Source: Caulobacter segnis (GTDB lineage: Bacteria; Pseudomonadota; Alphaproteobacteria; Caulobacterales; Caulobacteraceae). From it: 64,000 nucleotides of DNA. The stretch lies in contig NZ_JARQWW010000002.1 of the NCBI RefSeq assembly GCF_029543125.1, positions 434,001 through 498,000 of the forward strand. Direction: 5' to 3'. Of this stretch, positions 9,024 through 16,391 are shown in pieces; the first letter of the stretch is position 1; every line of letters starts with the position of its first letter. A model generated the notes under the pieces. That model saw only the letters and a program-made list of their open reading frames with translations. It was not told where the DNA came from and did no database searches. The position numbers and the translations under genes were made by a program.

Positions 9024-11048
9024 CTAGAAGCTCTTGCGCAGGCGGATCTGCACGAATTCGCGCGGGTCCGTCTGGCGCAGCTCGACCATCTCCACCTGCC
9101 GCGTGAAGCGGTCGGCGTAGATCGTCCGCTCGAACGGGAAGTCCTCCCAACGGGTCACCATCACGCGGATGGCCAGATCGGGCTTGGGCTTATATTCGGC
9201 ATAGACCTGGAGATAGTTGTTCACCTCCATCCGCACCGTCTCGTCCGGACGGAAGCGGACCCGCTTGAAGGGCGGGATGTAGTCGATCCCGTAGGTCAGC
9301 TTCCAGCGCGGCAGGTCCTGAGTGAAGCTGACCAGGTGACGGTTGTGCTCCACCCACGAGATGCGGCGCTTGTCGCCCGTGGTCGGATCGATCACCTCGG
9401 TGCGGTCCCACTTGGTGTTGACCACGAGGCGGCCGCCCGGAACCTTCAGGCGCTCCAGAGGCAAGGTCAGGTTGATCGCCACGCGGTTCAGCGTGCCGTC
9501 GCCGATGTTGCCCGTGGCCGACAGATCGTCCGGCAGCGGGATCTGGTCGATGGCGTCGATGATCTCGTCATGGCGCAGGGTCAGGCTGACCACGCCGTCG
9601 CCCCAGAAGCGGCGCTCATAGACGAACTCGCTGATCCAGCGTTGCTCCGGCTCCAGATCGACGTTGCCGCCGAACACCTGGTCGTTGTCGAGGGCCGCCG
9701 AAGCCGCGAAGTCCCCGAAGTCCAGCTGCCCCAGCTCCCGTTCGAAGCGGAAGCGGAACTGGTTGTTCTTGATCGGCGTCCAGGTGGCGACCACGCGCGG
9801 CTTGACGAAGGTGAAGGTCTTTTCCGAGGTGGCGTCGCCGGACTGGCTGATCACCGAGCGCTCCACACGCACGATGCCGTCGATGACCAGGTCCGAACGC
9901 GGCCGCCAGATCGCCTGGCCGAACACCTCGCCGCGCTTCTCCTCGACCTTCACCGAGGCGCTGGGCAGGGGGATGTTCTCGCCGCCGATGGTGAAGCGCT
10001 GCTTGGTGTCGAGGAAGTTGTAGGCCGCCTCGCCGCCGCCCTCGAGGGTCAGCTTGGGCGAACCTTCCCAACGCAGGGAGGTGCGCGCGATGCTCTCGCC
10101 TGACTGGTAGTCGGCGGTGAACACCTGCTCGGCGCCGAAGCCCCGGCTGCGCTCCACCGACTCGCCATCCTCCAGGTTCTGCATCAGGCGGGCCTCGAGC
10201 CTCAGGTTGTCAGCGAAGCGGCGCTCATAGCGCGCGCCCAGGTCGCCGCTCAGTTCGTCCTCGCGATAGTCGGAGCGGCGGAAACGCTCGTTGTCGCCGA
10301 AGGCGGTGCTGCTGCGCCAGAAGTCGTCGTCGAGACCGGCCGTCAGCTCCAGGCGGCCGCCCAGGACCGGGCCGGCCCAATTGCCGCGAATGTATTGGCC
10401 GCCGCCCTTGAAGTCGGTCTCCATGGGCTCGTCGGAGATCAGGCTGCCGTCGGCGCGGCGGCGGGTCAGGCGGCCCGGACCGGTGCCGTCGTCGATGCCG
10501 ACGCCCTGGCCGAGCTGGACGCCCCACTTGCGGCCGTCCTTGCTGGAGCTGAACTCATAGCGCAGGCGGTACATCTCCGGCCCGCCCTCGAAGAGGTAGG
10601 GCTCGACGGTGACGATGTGCTCGCGCGCCGCCTCGGGCCTGAGGACGACGTTCACCACCACCGCGTAATTTTGCATGTCGATGCCGCCCGCGCCGCCGCG
10701 GATCAGGTCGATGCGCTCGACCCGCGAGGCCGGGGTGCGCTGCAGGACCGTCGAGCCGGTGTCCGACTTGGAGGCGGGCCGCACGCCGTCGATCAGGACA
10801 TTGCCCTGGGCGCCGGCGAAGCCGCGCAGATCCTCGCCGTCCTCCAGTTCGAAGCCGGGAATCCGCTCCACCATCTCCAGCGCCGTGTTGGGCAGCAGGG
10901 CGGCGAAGAAGTCCGGGGTGAAGGAGATGACGCCGTTGGCCGAGGCGGCCGGCGCGGCGGGCGCGGCCGGCGCCCGGGCCAGGGCCACGCTGCTCATGGC
11001 CGAGGCCAGCCCGAACACGGACGCCGCCGCGAGCAGTTGCATACGCAT
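9024..11048 (-). CDS. TonB-dependent outer-membrane receptor
   Basis: 674 residues with a signal peptide (cleavage near ALARA). The plug domain includes GFAGAQGNVLIDGVRP, PASRVERIDLIRGGAGGIDMQNY and similar strands; the rest is a long series of amphipathic beta strands and the protein ends in a terminal Phe (RKSF), as outer-membrane barrels do. No TonB box can be assigned with confidence near the N-terminus. Caulobacteraceae carry many such receptors for carbohydrates, siderophores and other ligands; no neighbouring enzyme identifies the substrate here. Start ATG at 11048 gives a complete signal sequence. Confidence 0.9.
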   Translation of the reverse strand: MRMQLLAAASVFGLASAMSSVALARAPAAPAAPAASANGVISFTPDFFAALLPNTALEMVERIPGFELEDGEDLRGFAGAQGNVLIDGVRPASKSDTGSTVLQRTPASRVERIDLIRGGAGGIDMQNYAVVVNVVLRPEAAREHIVTVEPYLFEGGPEMYRLRYEFSSSKDGRKWGVQLGQGVGIDDGTGPGRLTRRRADGSLISDEPMETDFKGGGQYIRGNWAGPVLGGRLELTAGLDDDFWRSSTAFGDNERFRRSDYREDELSGDLGARYERRFADNLRLEARLMQNLEDGESVERSRGFGAEQVFTADYQSGESIARTSLRWEGSPKLTLEGGGEAAYNFLDTKQRFTIGGENIPLPSASVKVEEKRGEVFGQAIWRPRSDLVIDGIVRVERSVISQSGDATSEKTFTFVKPRVVATWTPIKNNQFRFRFERELGQLDFGDFAASAALDNDQVFGGNVDLEPEQRWISEFVYERRFWGDGVVSLTLRHDEIIDAIDQIPLPDDLSATGNIGDGTLNRVAINLTLPLERLKVPGGRLVVNTKWDRTEVIDPTTGDKRRISWVEHNRHLVSFTQDLPRWKLTYGIDYIPPFKRVRFRPDETVRMEVNNYLQVYAEYKPKPDLAIRVMVTRWEDFPFERTIYADRFTRQVEMVELRQTDPREFVQIRLRKSF

Positions 11049-11173
11049 GGTGTCTCCCCCTCAGAAGTCTTGAGGGGAGGTGTGCCCGCTCACAACCTGC
11101 TCAGGCCAATTACATAACAGCAACGTGGATTAAATCTTGGACAGACTGATCCGCGTCGGCCTCGTCGAGAATC

Positions 11174-11827
11174 CTAGAGGATCGACTGCCCCGTGCCCGC
11201 CCAGTCCTTCAGGAACTGCTCCAGACCCTTGTCGGTCAGGGGATGCTTGAAAAGCTCGCCGAAGACGTTGGCCGGCAGGGTCGCGCAGTCGGCGCCCGAC
11301 AGGGCGGCCTCCTTCACGTGACCCGTGGTGCGGATCGAGGCGGCCAGGATTTCGGTGTCGAAGCCATAGTTGTCGTAGATCGCCCGGATGTCGGTGATCA
11401 GGCCCATGCCGTCGGCGCCCTGGTCGTCCAGGCGGCCGATGAAGGGTGAGATGTAGGTCGCGCCGGCCTTTGCGGCGAGCAGGGCCTGCACCGCCGAGAA
11501 GCACAGGGTGACGTTGGTCTTGATGCCCTGACGGTTGAAATGGCCGGTGGCGATCAGGCCGTCACGGGTCAGGGGCACCTTCACCACCACGTTCGGGGCG
11601 ATGCCGGCCAGCTTCTCGCCCTCGGCGATCATGGCGTCGGCCTTGATGGCGGCCACCTCGGCGCTGATCGGCCCAGGGACCAGATCGCAGATCTCGGCGA
11701 TCACCTCGAGCATCGGGCGGCCCGACTTGGCGATCAGGGTCGGATTGGTGGTCACGCCGTCCACGAGGCCGGTCTCGGCCAGTTCGGCGATGAGCTTGGT
11801 GTCGGTGGAGTCGAGGAAAATCTGCAT
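11174..11827 (-). CDS. tal: Transaldolase / fructose-6-phosphate aldolase family protein
   Basis: 217 residues, the short TalC/Fsa-type length. Motifs: N-terminal [23 protein letters not shown], the Schiff-base lysine in [29 protein letters not shown] and ILAASIRT. Family members transfer a dihydroxyacetone unit (transaldolase) or cleave fructose 6-phosphate; the short subfamily in alphaproteobacteria is usually annotated as transaldolase. It is the last gene of a three-gene run gmhB-rmlD-tal on the minus strand. Transketolase is encoded 17 kb away in this window. Confidence 0.9.
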   Translation of the reverse strand: MQIFLDSTDTKLIAELAETGLVDGVTTNPTLIAKSGRPMLEVIAEICDLVPGPISAEVAAIKADAMIAEGEKLAGIAPNVVVKVPLTRDGLIATGHFNRQGIKTNVTLCFSAVQALLAAKAGATYISPFIGRLDDQGADGMGLITDIRAIYDNYGFDTEILAASIRTTGHVKEAALSGADCATLPANVFGELFKHPLTDKGLEQFLKDWAGTGQSIL

Positions 11828-11836
11828 GCTAGCCTC

Positions 11837-12742
11837 TTAGCTGTTCAGCGCGCCGTTCGCCACCAGAGCGTCAGCCGTCTCGCTCACGGCCTCCCGCCAC
11901 GGGCGCGGATGCTCGCCGAAAACCCGTGACAGCTTTGTGGTGTCCAGGGCCGAATAGGCCGGGCGTGGCGCGGGCTCCGGGAAGGCGGTCATCGGCACCG
12001 GGGTCAGCCGGGCGCGGGTCCGCGGATCGCGGGCGATGGCGGCGGAGGCCAGCTCGAAGCGCGTGGCGACGCCCGCGTTGGCGAAATGGAACAGGCCGAA
12101 CGCCTCGTCCCCTTCCGGCGCGGCGGCCCATCGCGGCGCCGTGCGGACCAGGAAGTCCGCCAGATCCACGGCGCTGGTGGGGGTGCTGGTCTGATCGGCG
12201 ACGATGCGCACCTCGTCCTGCTCCCGCGCCAGGCGCATCATCACCGTGACGAAGTTGCGGCTGAGCGGCGAGAACACCCAGGCGATGCGCAACACCGCGC
12301 CCTTGGCGTAGGCCAGCACGGCCGCCTCCCCCGCCAGTTTGGAGCGGGCATAGACCGAAGCCAGCGGCGTCGCGGGGTCGGTCTCCACATAGGGCGCGCC
12401 CTTGGCGCCGTCGAAGACGTAGTCGGTGGACAGGTGGATGAGCGGCAGACCGCGCGCCGCGCAGGCCCGCGCCATGGCGGCCGGCGCCTCGGCGTTCACA
12501 GCCATGGCGGCTGATGGATCGCTCTCGGCCGCGTCCACGGCGGTGAAGGCGGCGCAGTTGACGACCAGGTCACAGTCGGCCGAAGCGATCGTCGCCTCGA
12601 TCGCGGCGGGATCGGACAGATCGCAATCGGCCCGCGACAGGGCGGTCACCGACGCCCGCCCCGCGGCGGCGGCGAGCTCGGCGGCGGCGAGGACGCAGCG
12701 CGCCACCTGCCCCGTGGCCCCGAACTGCAGGATGCGGATCAT
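11837..12742 (-). CDS. rmlD: RmlD-like dTDP-4-dehydrorhamnose reductase (NAD(P)-dependent sugar reductase)
   Basis: 301 residues. N-terminal nucleotide-binding motif GATGQVARC, then VVNCAAFTAVDAAESD, STDYVFDGAKGAPYVE and the short-chain dehydrogenase YxxxK (YARSKLAGE). These are hallmarks of the RmlD family, which reduces dTDP-4-keto-rhamnose. No rmlA, rmlB or rmlC is in the window, so the rhamnose assignment rests on this gene alone. It overlaps the upstream gmhB stop codon by 3 bases, indicating translational coupling, and is followed 9 bases later by the transaldolase gene. Confidence 0.82.
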   Translation of the reverse strand: MIRILQFGATGQVARCVLAAAELAAAAGRASVTALSRADCDLSDPAAIEATIASADCDLVVNCAAFTAVDAAESDPSAAMAVNAEAPAAMARACAARGLPLIHLSTDYVFDGAKGAPYVETDPATPLASVYARSKLAGEAAVLAYAKGAVLRIAWVFSPLSRNFVTVMMRLAREQDEVRIVADQTSTPTSAVDLADFLVRTAPRWAAAPEGDEAFGLFHFANAGVATRFELASAAIARDPRTRARLTPVPMTAFPEPAPRPAYSALDTTKLSRVFGEHPRPWREAVSETADALVANGALNS

Positions 12743-13248
12743 GCGGTCACCCGCGCCACGAAGGCGTCGAGATCACCGCCCTCGTAGAGGTGACCCGGCA
12801 TGCCGGCGCGGCGCGCGGCCTCCATGTCGGAGCCGCGGTCGCCGATCATGATCGCCTCGTCCGGCTTCAGGCCAAAATCGCGCAGGGCGGCCAGCAGCAT
12901 GCCGGGATTGGGCTTGCGGTCGGGGTGGTCATCGTGACGCCAGGCGTCGACCTGCGCGTCCTTGTGGTAGGGGCAGGCGTAGAAAGCGTCGATCCGCGCG
13001 CCGTCCTTCGCCAGCTGACGCCGCATCTCGTCATGGAAGAGATCGACGGCGGCCAGATCGTAAAGGCCTCGCGCCACCCCGGACTGGTTGGTGACGACAA
13101 CGACCTTCAGGCCGGCCTCATTCAGGCGGCGGATCGCGGCGCGCGCGCCCGGCGTCCATACGAGATCCTCGGGCTTGTGAGTGTAGCCCTCGTCGAGGTT
13201 CAGCACCCCATCGCGGTCGAAGAGCACGGCCTTGAGCTTGGATTTCAT
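12739..13248 (-). CDS. gmhB: D-glycero-D-manno-heptose 1,7-bisphosphate phosphatase (GmhB-type HAD)
   Basis: 169 residues. HAD motifs are clear: LFDRDGVLN (nucleophile and acid Asp), VVVTNQSG, and IGDRGSDMEAA. The Cys/His-rich insertion CPYHKD and the KPNPGM segment are typical of GmhB, although one of the usual zinc cysteines is not obvious. GmhB removes the C1 phosphate from heptose bisphosphate in the pathway to ADP-heptose for the LPS core. The partner HldE is encoded at the other end of the window (61.3-62.8 kb). A histidinol-phosphatase-like function is a less likely alternative. Confidence 0.8.
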   Translation of the reverse strand: MKSKLKAVLFDRDGVLNLDEGYTHKPEDLVWTPGARAAIRRLNEAGLKVVVVTNQSGVARGLYDLAAVDLFHDEMRRQLAKDGARIDAFYACPYHKDAQVDAWRHDDHPDRKPNPGMLLAALRDFGLKPDEAIMIGDRGSDMEAARRAGMPGHLYEGGDLDAFVARVTA

Positions 13249-13351
13249 GCTCCGGCTTTACCCATGCGGGAACCGCCCCTCAAGCGGGACCGTTGCGGGG
13301 AGGGGCGAAAGGCCTCAAAAGCCCTTACGCAGCATAGCTTGGAGCGCCACC

Positions 13352-14509
13352 ATGTCCGACGCCTTCGCCAAGGCCGCCAAGCTGTGCGGCGAACTGAGGG
13401 CCTGGCTGTTGAACGACGCCTACCCGATCTGGTGGGAGGTCGGCGCGGACCATCTGCGCGGCGGGTTCTTCGAGAAGATCAACCAGGACGGCACGCCGGT
13501 CGAGGCCCCGCGCCGCGCGCGCGTGCAGCCGCGTCAGATTTACGCCTTCGCCGCCGCCAAGACGCTGGGTTGGACCGGGCCGGCGGACGCCGCCGTGGCC
13601 CACGGCCTCGATTTCTTCCTGGGCCGCTATCTGCGCCCTGACGGCCTTGTCCGCACCCTGGTCGGCGCCGACGGCGAGCCGAAGGATGACAGCGTGGTCC
13701 TCTATGACCAGGCGTTCGCGATCTACGGACTCGCGGTCGCCTATCGTCTGACCGGCGAGGCGCGCCTGCGGGACATCGCCGTCACCCTGCGCGACGCGCT
13801 GATCGCCGAGCGCAAGCATCCCGTGGCCGGCTTCGAGGAAGACTCGCCGCGAGTCACGCCCCTGCTGTCCAATCCGCACATGCACCTGTTCGAGGCCTGC
13901 CTGGAATGGGACGAGGCCGGCGGCGACGCCCAGTGGCGCGTCCTGGCCGACGAGATCGCCAACCTGGCCTTCAGCCGGTTCGTGGATCCGAAGACCGGCG
14001 GCGTGCGCGAGTATTACGACGGCGACTGGAACCCCGCCCCCGGCGTGGATGGTCGAATCCTCGAGCCCGGGCACCAGTTCGAGTGGGGCTGGCTATTGAT
14101 GCGTTGGGGCAGTCTGGCGGCCCACCCCAACGCCATCGAGGCGGCCCTGCGCATGATCCGCATCGGCGAGGGGCCCGGCGTCGACCCGCAACGCGGCGTC
14201 GCCTTCTTCTCGCTGCTGGACGACATGACGCCGCACGACCTGTCGGCGCGCCTGTGGGCCCAGACGGAGCGCATCAAGGCCGGCGTCCTGGCCGCCGAAC
14301 TGACCGGCGACGATTCCTGGTGGGATGTGGCCAGCGCCGGGGCGCAAGGGCTGCTCAAGTATTTCGACACGCCCGTTCCCGGACTCTACCGCGACCGTAT
14401 GCAGCCTGACGGCACGTTCGTGGACGAGCCCGCCCCCGCCAGCTCGCTCTATCACATCGTCCTGGCCATCGCCGAGTTCGACCGCGCGGTGAAGGCGCGC
14501 GCCGGCTGA
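13352..14509 (+). CDS. N-acylglucosamine 2-epimerase (AGE) family sugar epimerase/isomerase
   Basis: 385 residues from ATG 13352; longer upstream frame shows no family features. The (alpha/alpha)6 barrel family is recognised from WWEVGADHLRGGFFE near the N-terminus, RRARVQPRQIYAFA, SNPHMHLFEACLEW with paired histidines, and PGHQFEWGWLLMRW. Members interconvert mannose/fructose, mannose 6-phosphate/fructose 6-phosphate, GlcNAc/ManNAc or glucobioses. With ManC nearby, a role in making mannose 6-phosphate for GDP-mannose is attractive but inferred. It is divergent from gmhB with a 103-base shared upstream region. Confidence 0.82.
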   Translation: MSDAFAKAAKLCGELRAWLLNDAYPIWWEVGADHLRGGFFEKINQDGTPVEAPRRARVQPRQIYAFAAAKTLGWTGPADAAVAHGLDFFLGRYLRPDGLVRTLVGADGEPKDDSVVLYDQAFAIYGLAVAYRLTGEARLRDIAVTLRDALIAERKHPVAGFEEDSPRVTPLLSNPHMHLFEACLEWDEAGGDAQWRVLADEIANLAFSRFVDPKTGGVREYYDGDWNPAPGVDGRILEPGHQFEWGWLLMRWGSLAAHPNAIEAALRMIRIGEGPGVDPQRGVAFFSLLDDMTPHDLSARLWAQTERIKAGVLAAELTGDDSWWDVASAGAQGLLKYFDTPVPGLYRDRMQPDGTFVDEPAPASSLYHIVLAIAEFDRAVKARAG

Positions 14510-14589
14510 GCTCCTCGAGACCGGGTTTCTTTTTCAGGGCTTGCGCGTTGAACGCCTGCCCGGGGCCGTCGCCCGTCGTGAGGAAACCC

Positions 14590-14991
14590 ATGAAGTCGCT
14601 GAAACTCGCCGGTCTGGCGCTCGCAGGCTGCGCGCTTTGTCTTCCCGCCTCCGCCAGCTGGGCGGCAGCGTCGAAGTTCGGCCTTGAGTATCGCGTGGAG
14701 CGCTCAGCGGCCGCCAAGCTCAGCTTGTCGACATGCATCGACACCGCCAAACGCGAGTCCGCCGCCCTGGGTTATGCGGCCGCCGTCGAGAACCGCTATC
14801 CGGGCCAGCTGGCCGTCTTCGCGTCGGGCCCGAACGCGGGCGGCGCGTCGCTGATCGTCTATTGCATCGCGGTCGACCAGAAGACCGCCTTCGTGGTGCA
14901 GGCCATCGACTATAATCGGCCGCAGAGCCCCGCCGCCGCCCGTGTCGCCGACAAGGTGCACGGCGCGATCCTGGCGGCTGCAAGGCGCTGA
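14590..14991 (+). CDS. Small secreted protein of unknown function (DUF6180-like)
   Basis: 133 residues starting at ATG 14590, preceded by AGGAAA. Residues 1-25 form a signal peptide (LALAGCALCLPASASWA). The mature part has CIDTAKRESAALGY, a GPNAGGASLIVYCIAVD segment and two cysteines that could form a disulfide. I think it matches a small family (DUF6180) of periplasmic proteins without known function, but this is from memory. A GC-rich inverted repeat follows the stop codon. Confidence 0.65.
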   Translation: MKSLKLAGLALAGCALCLPASASWAAASKFGLEYRVERSAAAKLSLSTCIDTAKRESAALGYAAAVENRYPGQLAVFASGPNAGGASLIVYCIAVDQKTAFVVQAIDYNRPQSPAAARVADKVHGAILAAARR

Positions 14992-15004
14992 TCGCGGACA
15001 GTCC

Positions 15005-15032
15005 GGCGGGGCGGGCGCCCGCCCTCCCCGCC
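15005..15032 (+). terminator. GC-rich inverted repeat downstream of the small secreted protein
   Basis: GGCGGGG (15005-15011) pairs with CCCCGCC (15026-15032), with further GC pairing inside. It lies 14 bases after a stop codon. Only a partly T-rich tail follows, so it is a tentative terminator. Confidence 0.4.
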
Positions 15033-15065
15033 ATGCTGTTCTTGCCGTGAAGGGCCCGGGGGCAT

Positions 15066-16094
15066 ATGGGCTCGGCCATGACCTCCCCCGCGCCTGTCCG
15101 CGTGACCGCCCTCTATCATTTCACCCCCTTCGACGACCTCGAAGCGGTGCGCGGGCCTCTGGCCAGGCTGTGCTGCTCGCTGGATGTGAAGGGCACGCTG
15201 CTGCTGGCGAACGAAGGGATCAACGGCACCATCGCCGGCGCGCCTGAAGCCATCGACGCCGTGCTCGAGCACATCCGCGCCCTGCCCGGCTGCGGCGGGA
15301 TCGACTTCAAGGACTCTTACGCGCGGACCATGCCCTTCTTGCGCATGAAGGTGCGGCTGAAGAAGGAGATCGTCACCCTGGGCGTGCCGGGGATCGACGC
15401 CGCACGCGACGCCGGGACCCATGTGGATCCGGCCGACTGGAACGCTCTGATCGCTCAGCCGGACGTGGTGCTGATCGACACCCGCAACGCCTATGAGGTC
15501 GCCATCGGAACCTTCGAGGGCGCGGTGGATCCGAAGACCGACAGTTTCAGCGACTTCCCGGCGTGGTTCCGGGCGTTTCGCCAAGGATGGGGCGAGGCCA
15601 AGCCCAAGGTCGCCATGTTCTGCACCGGCGGCATTCGCTGCGAGAAGGCCACCGCTTTTCTCAAGGCCGAAGGCGTCGAGGAGGTCTTCCACCTCAAGGG
15701 CGGCATTTTGAAGTATCTGGAGACCGTGCCGCAGGCGGCCAGCGCTTGGCGCGGCGAATGCTTCGTCTTCGATCAGCGCACGGCGGTGAAGCACGGGCTG
15801 GAGGTCGGCGAGCACACGCTTTGCCACGGCTGCCGCATGCCGGTGAGCGCCGCCGACCGCGCTTCGCCGCTCTATGTCGAGGGCGTGAGCTGTCCTGCCT
15901 GCCACGGCCGGCGCGATGACGGGCGGCGCGAACGCTACGCGGAGCGCATGCGCCAGATGCGTCACACCGCCAAGCTGGGCATGACGCACCTGGGCGTCAC
16001 CACGCCCGAGGCCAAGGCCCGTCACGCCGCCAAGCTCGAAGCCAGGCGCGCCGCGGCCGAGCGGACCGCCCGAATGAAGGCGCAGAAGGCGTGA
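15066..16094 (+). CDS. trhO: tRNA uridine(34) 5-hydroxylase, rhodanese-domain protein TrhO
   Basis: 342 residues. N-terminal acylphosphatase-like region with ALYHFTPF and [11 protein letters not shown], central rhodanese domain with [19 protein letters not shown] and active-site loop CTGGIRCEK, and a C-terminal Cys pair region (CHGCRMP, CPACHG). This is the TrhO/YceA architecture. The enzyme hydroxylates U34 of certain tRNAs in the cytoplasm as the first step to 5-(carboxy)methoxyuridine. A second in-frame ATG at 15078 could be the real start. The stop overlaps the GTG start of the next small gene. Confidence 0.92.
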   Translation: MGSAMTSPAPVRVTALYHFTPFDDLEAVRGPLARLCCSLDVKGTLLLANEGINGTIAGAPEAIDAVLEHIRALPGCGGIDFKDSYARTMPFLRMKVRLKKEIVTLGVPGIDAARDAGTHVDPADWNALIAQPDVVLIDTRNAYEVAIGTFEGAVDPKTDSFSDFPAWFRAFRQGWGEAKPKVAMFCTGGIRCEKATAFLKAEGVEEVFHLKGGILKYLETVPQAASAWRGECFVFDQRTAVKHGLEVGEHTLCHGCRMPVSAADRASPLYVEGVSCPACHGRRDDGRRERYAERMRQMRHTAKLGMTHLGVTTPEAKARHAAKLEARRAAAERTARMKAQKA

Positions 16095-16390
16095 ACCAGG
16101 ACCATCTGATCACCGGCGGCTGGCTGATCGCCGTGATGACCGAAGGGCCGGGCAAGAAACTGGTCCAGCGTTATTTCGCCGTGGGCCATCCCGACCAGGG
16201 CAAGGCCGAATGGACCTGCGTGGACCGCGCCACCCAGGACGGCCCCTTGGCCTCCAGCCCTTCCGACGGGCGCGAACCGGTCCAGGCGGTCAATCCCATC
16301 AGCCTTTTCGCCATGAAGACCTACGGCCTGGCGGCGGGCGAAGTTAAACTCCTGGGCGAAAAGCCTCCACGTCGCTGGATGACGCGATAG
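16091..16390 (+). CDS. Hypothetical protein, 99 residues
   Basis: GTG start at 16091 overlaps the TGA of trhO (GTGA), so translation is probably coupled. The sequence has [29 protein letters not shown] and a terminal basic segment PPRRWMTR; no signal peptide or membrane helix. No family is recognised. The TAG stop is one base before the earliest possible start of the BcsB-like gene, so the three genes may form one transcript. Confidence 0.6.
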   Translation: MNQDHLITGGWLIAVMTEGPGKKLVQRYFAVGHPDQGKAEWTCVDRATQDGPLASSPSDGREPVQAVNPISLFAMKTYGLAAGEVKLLGEKPPRRWMTR

Positions 16391-16391
16391 C

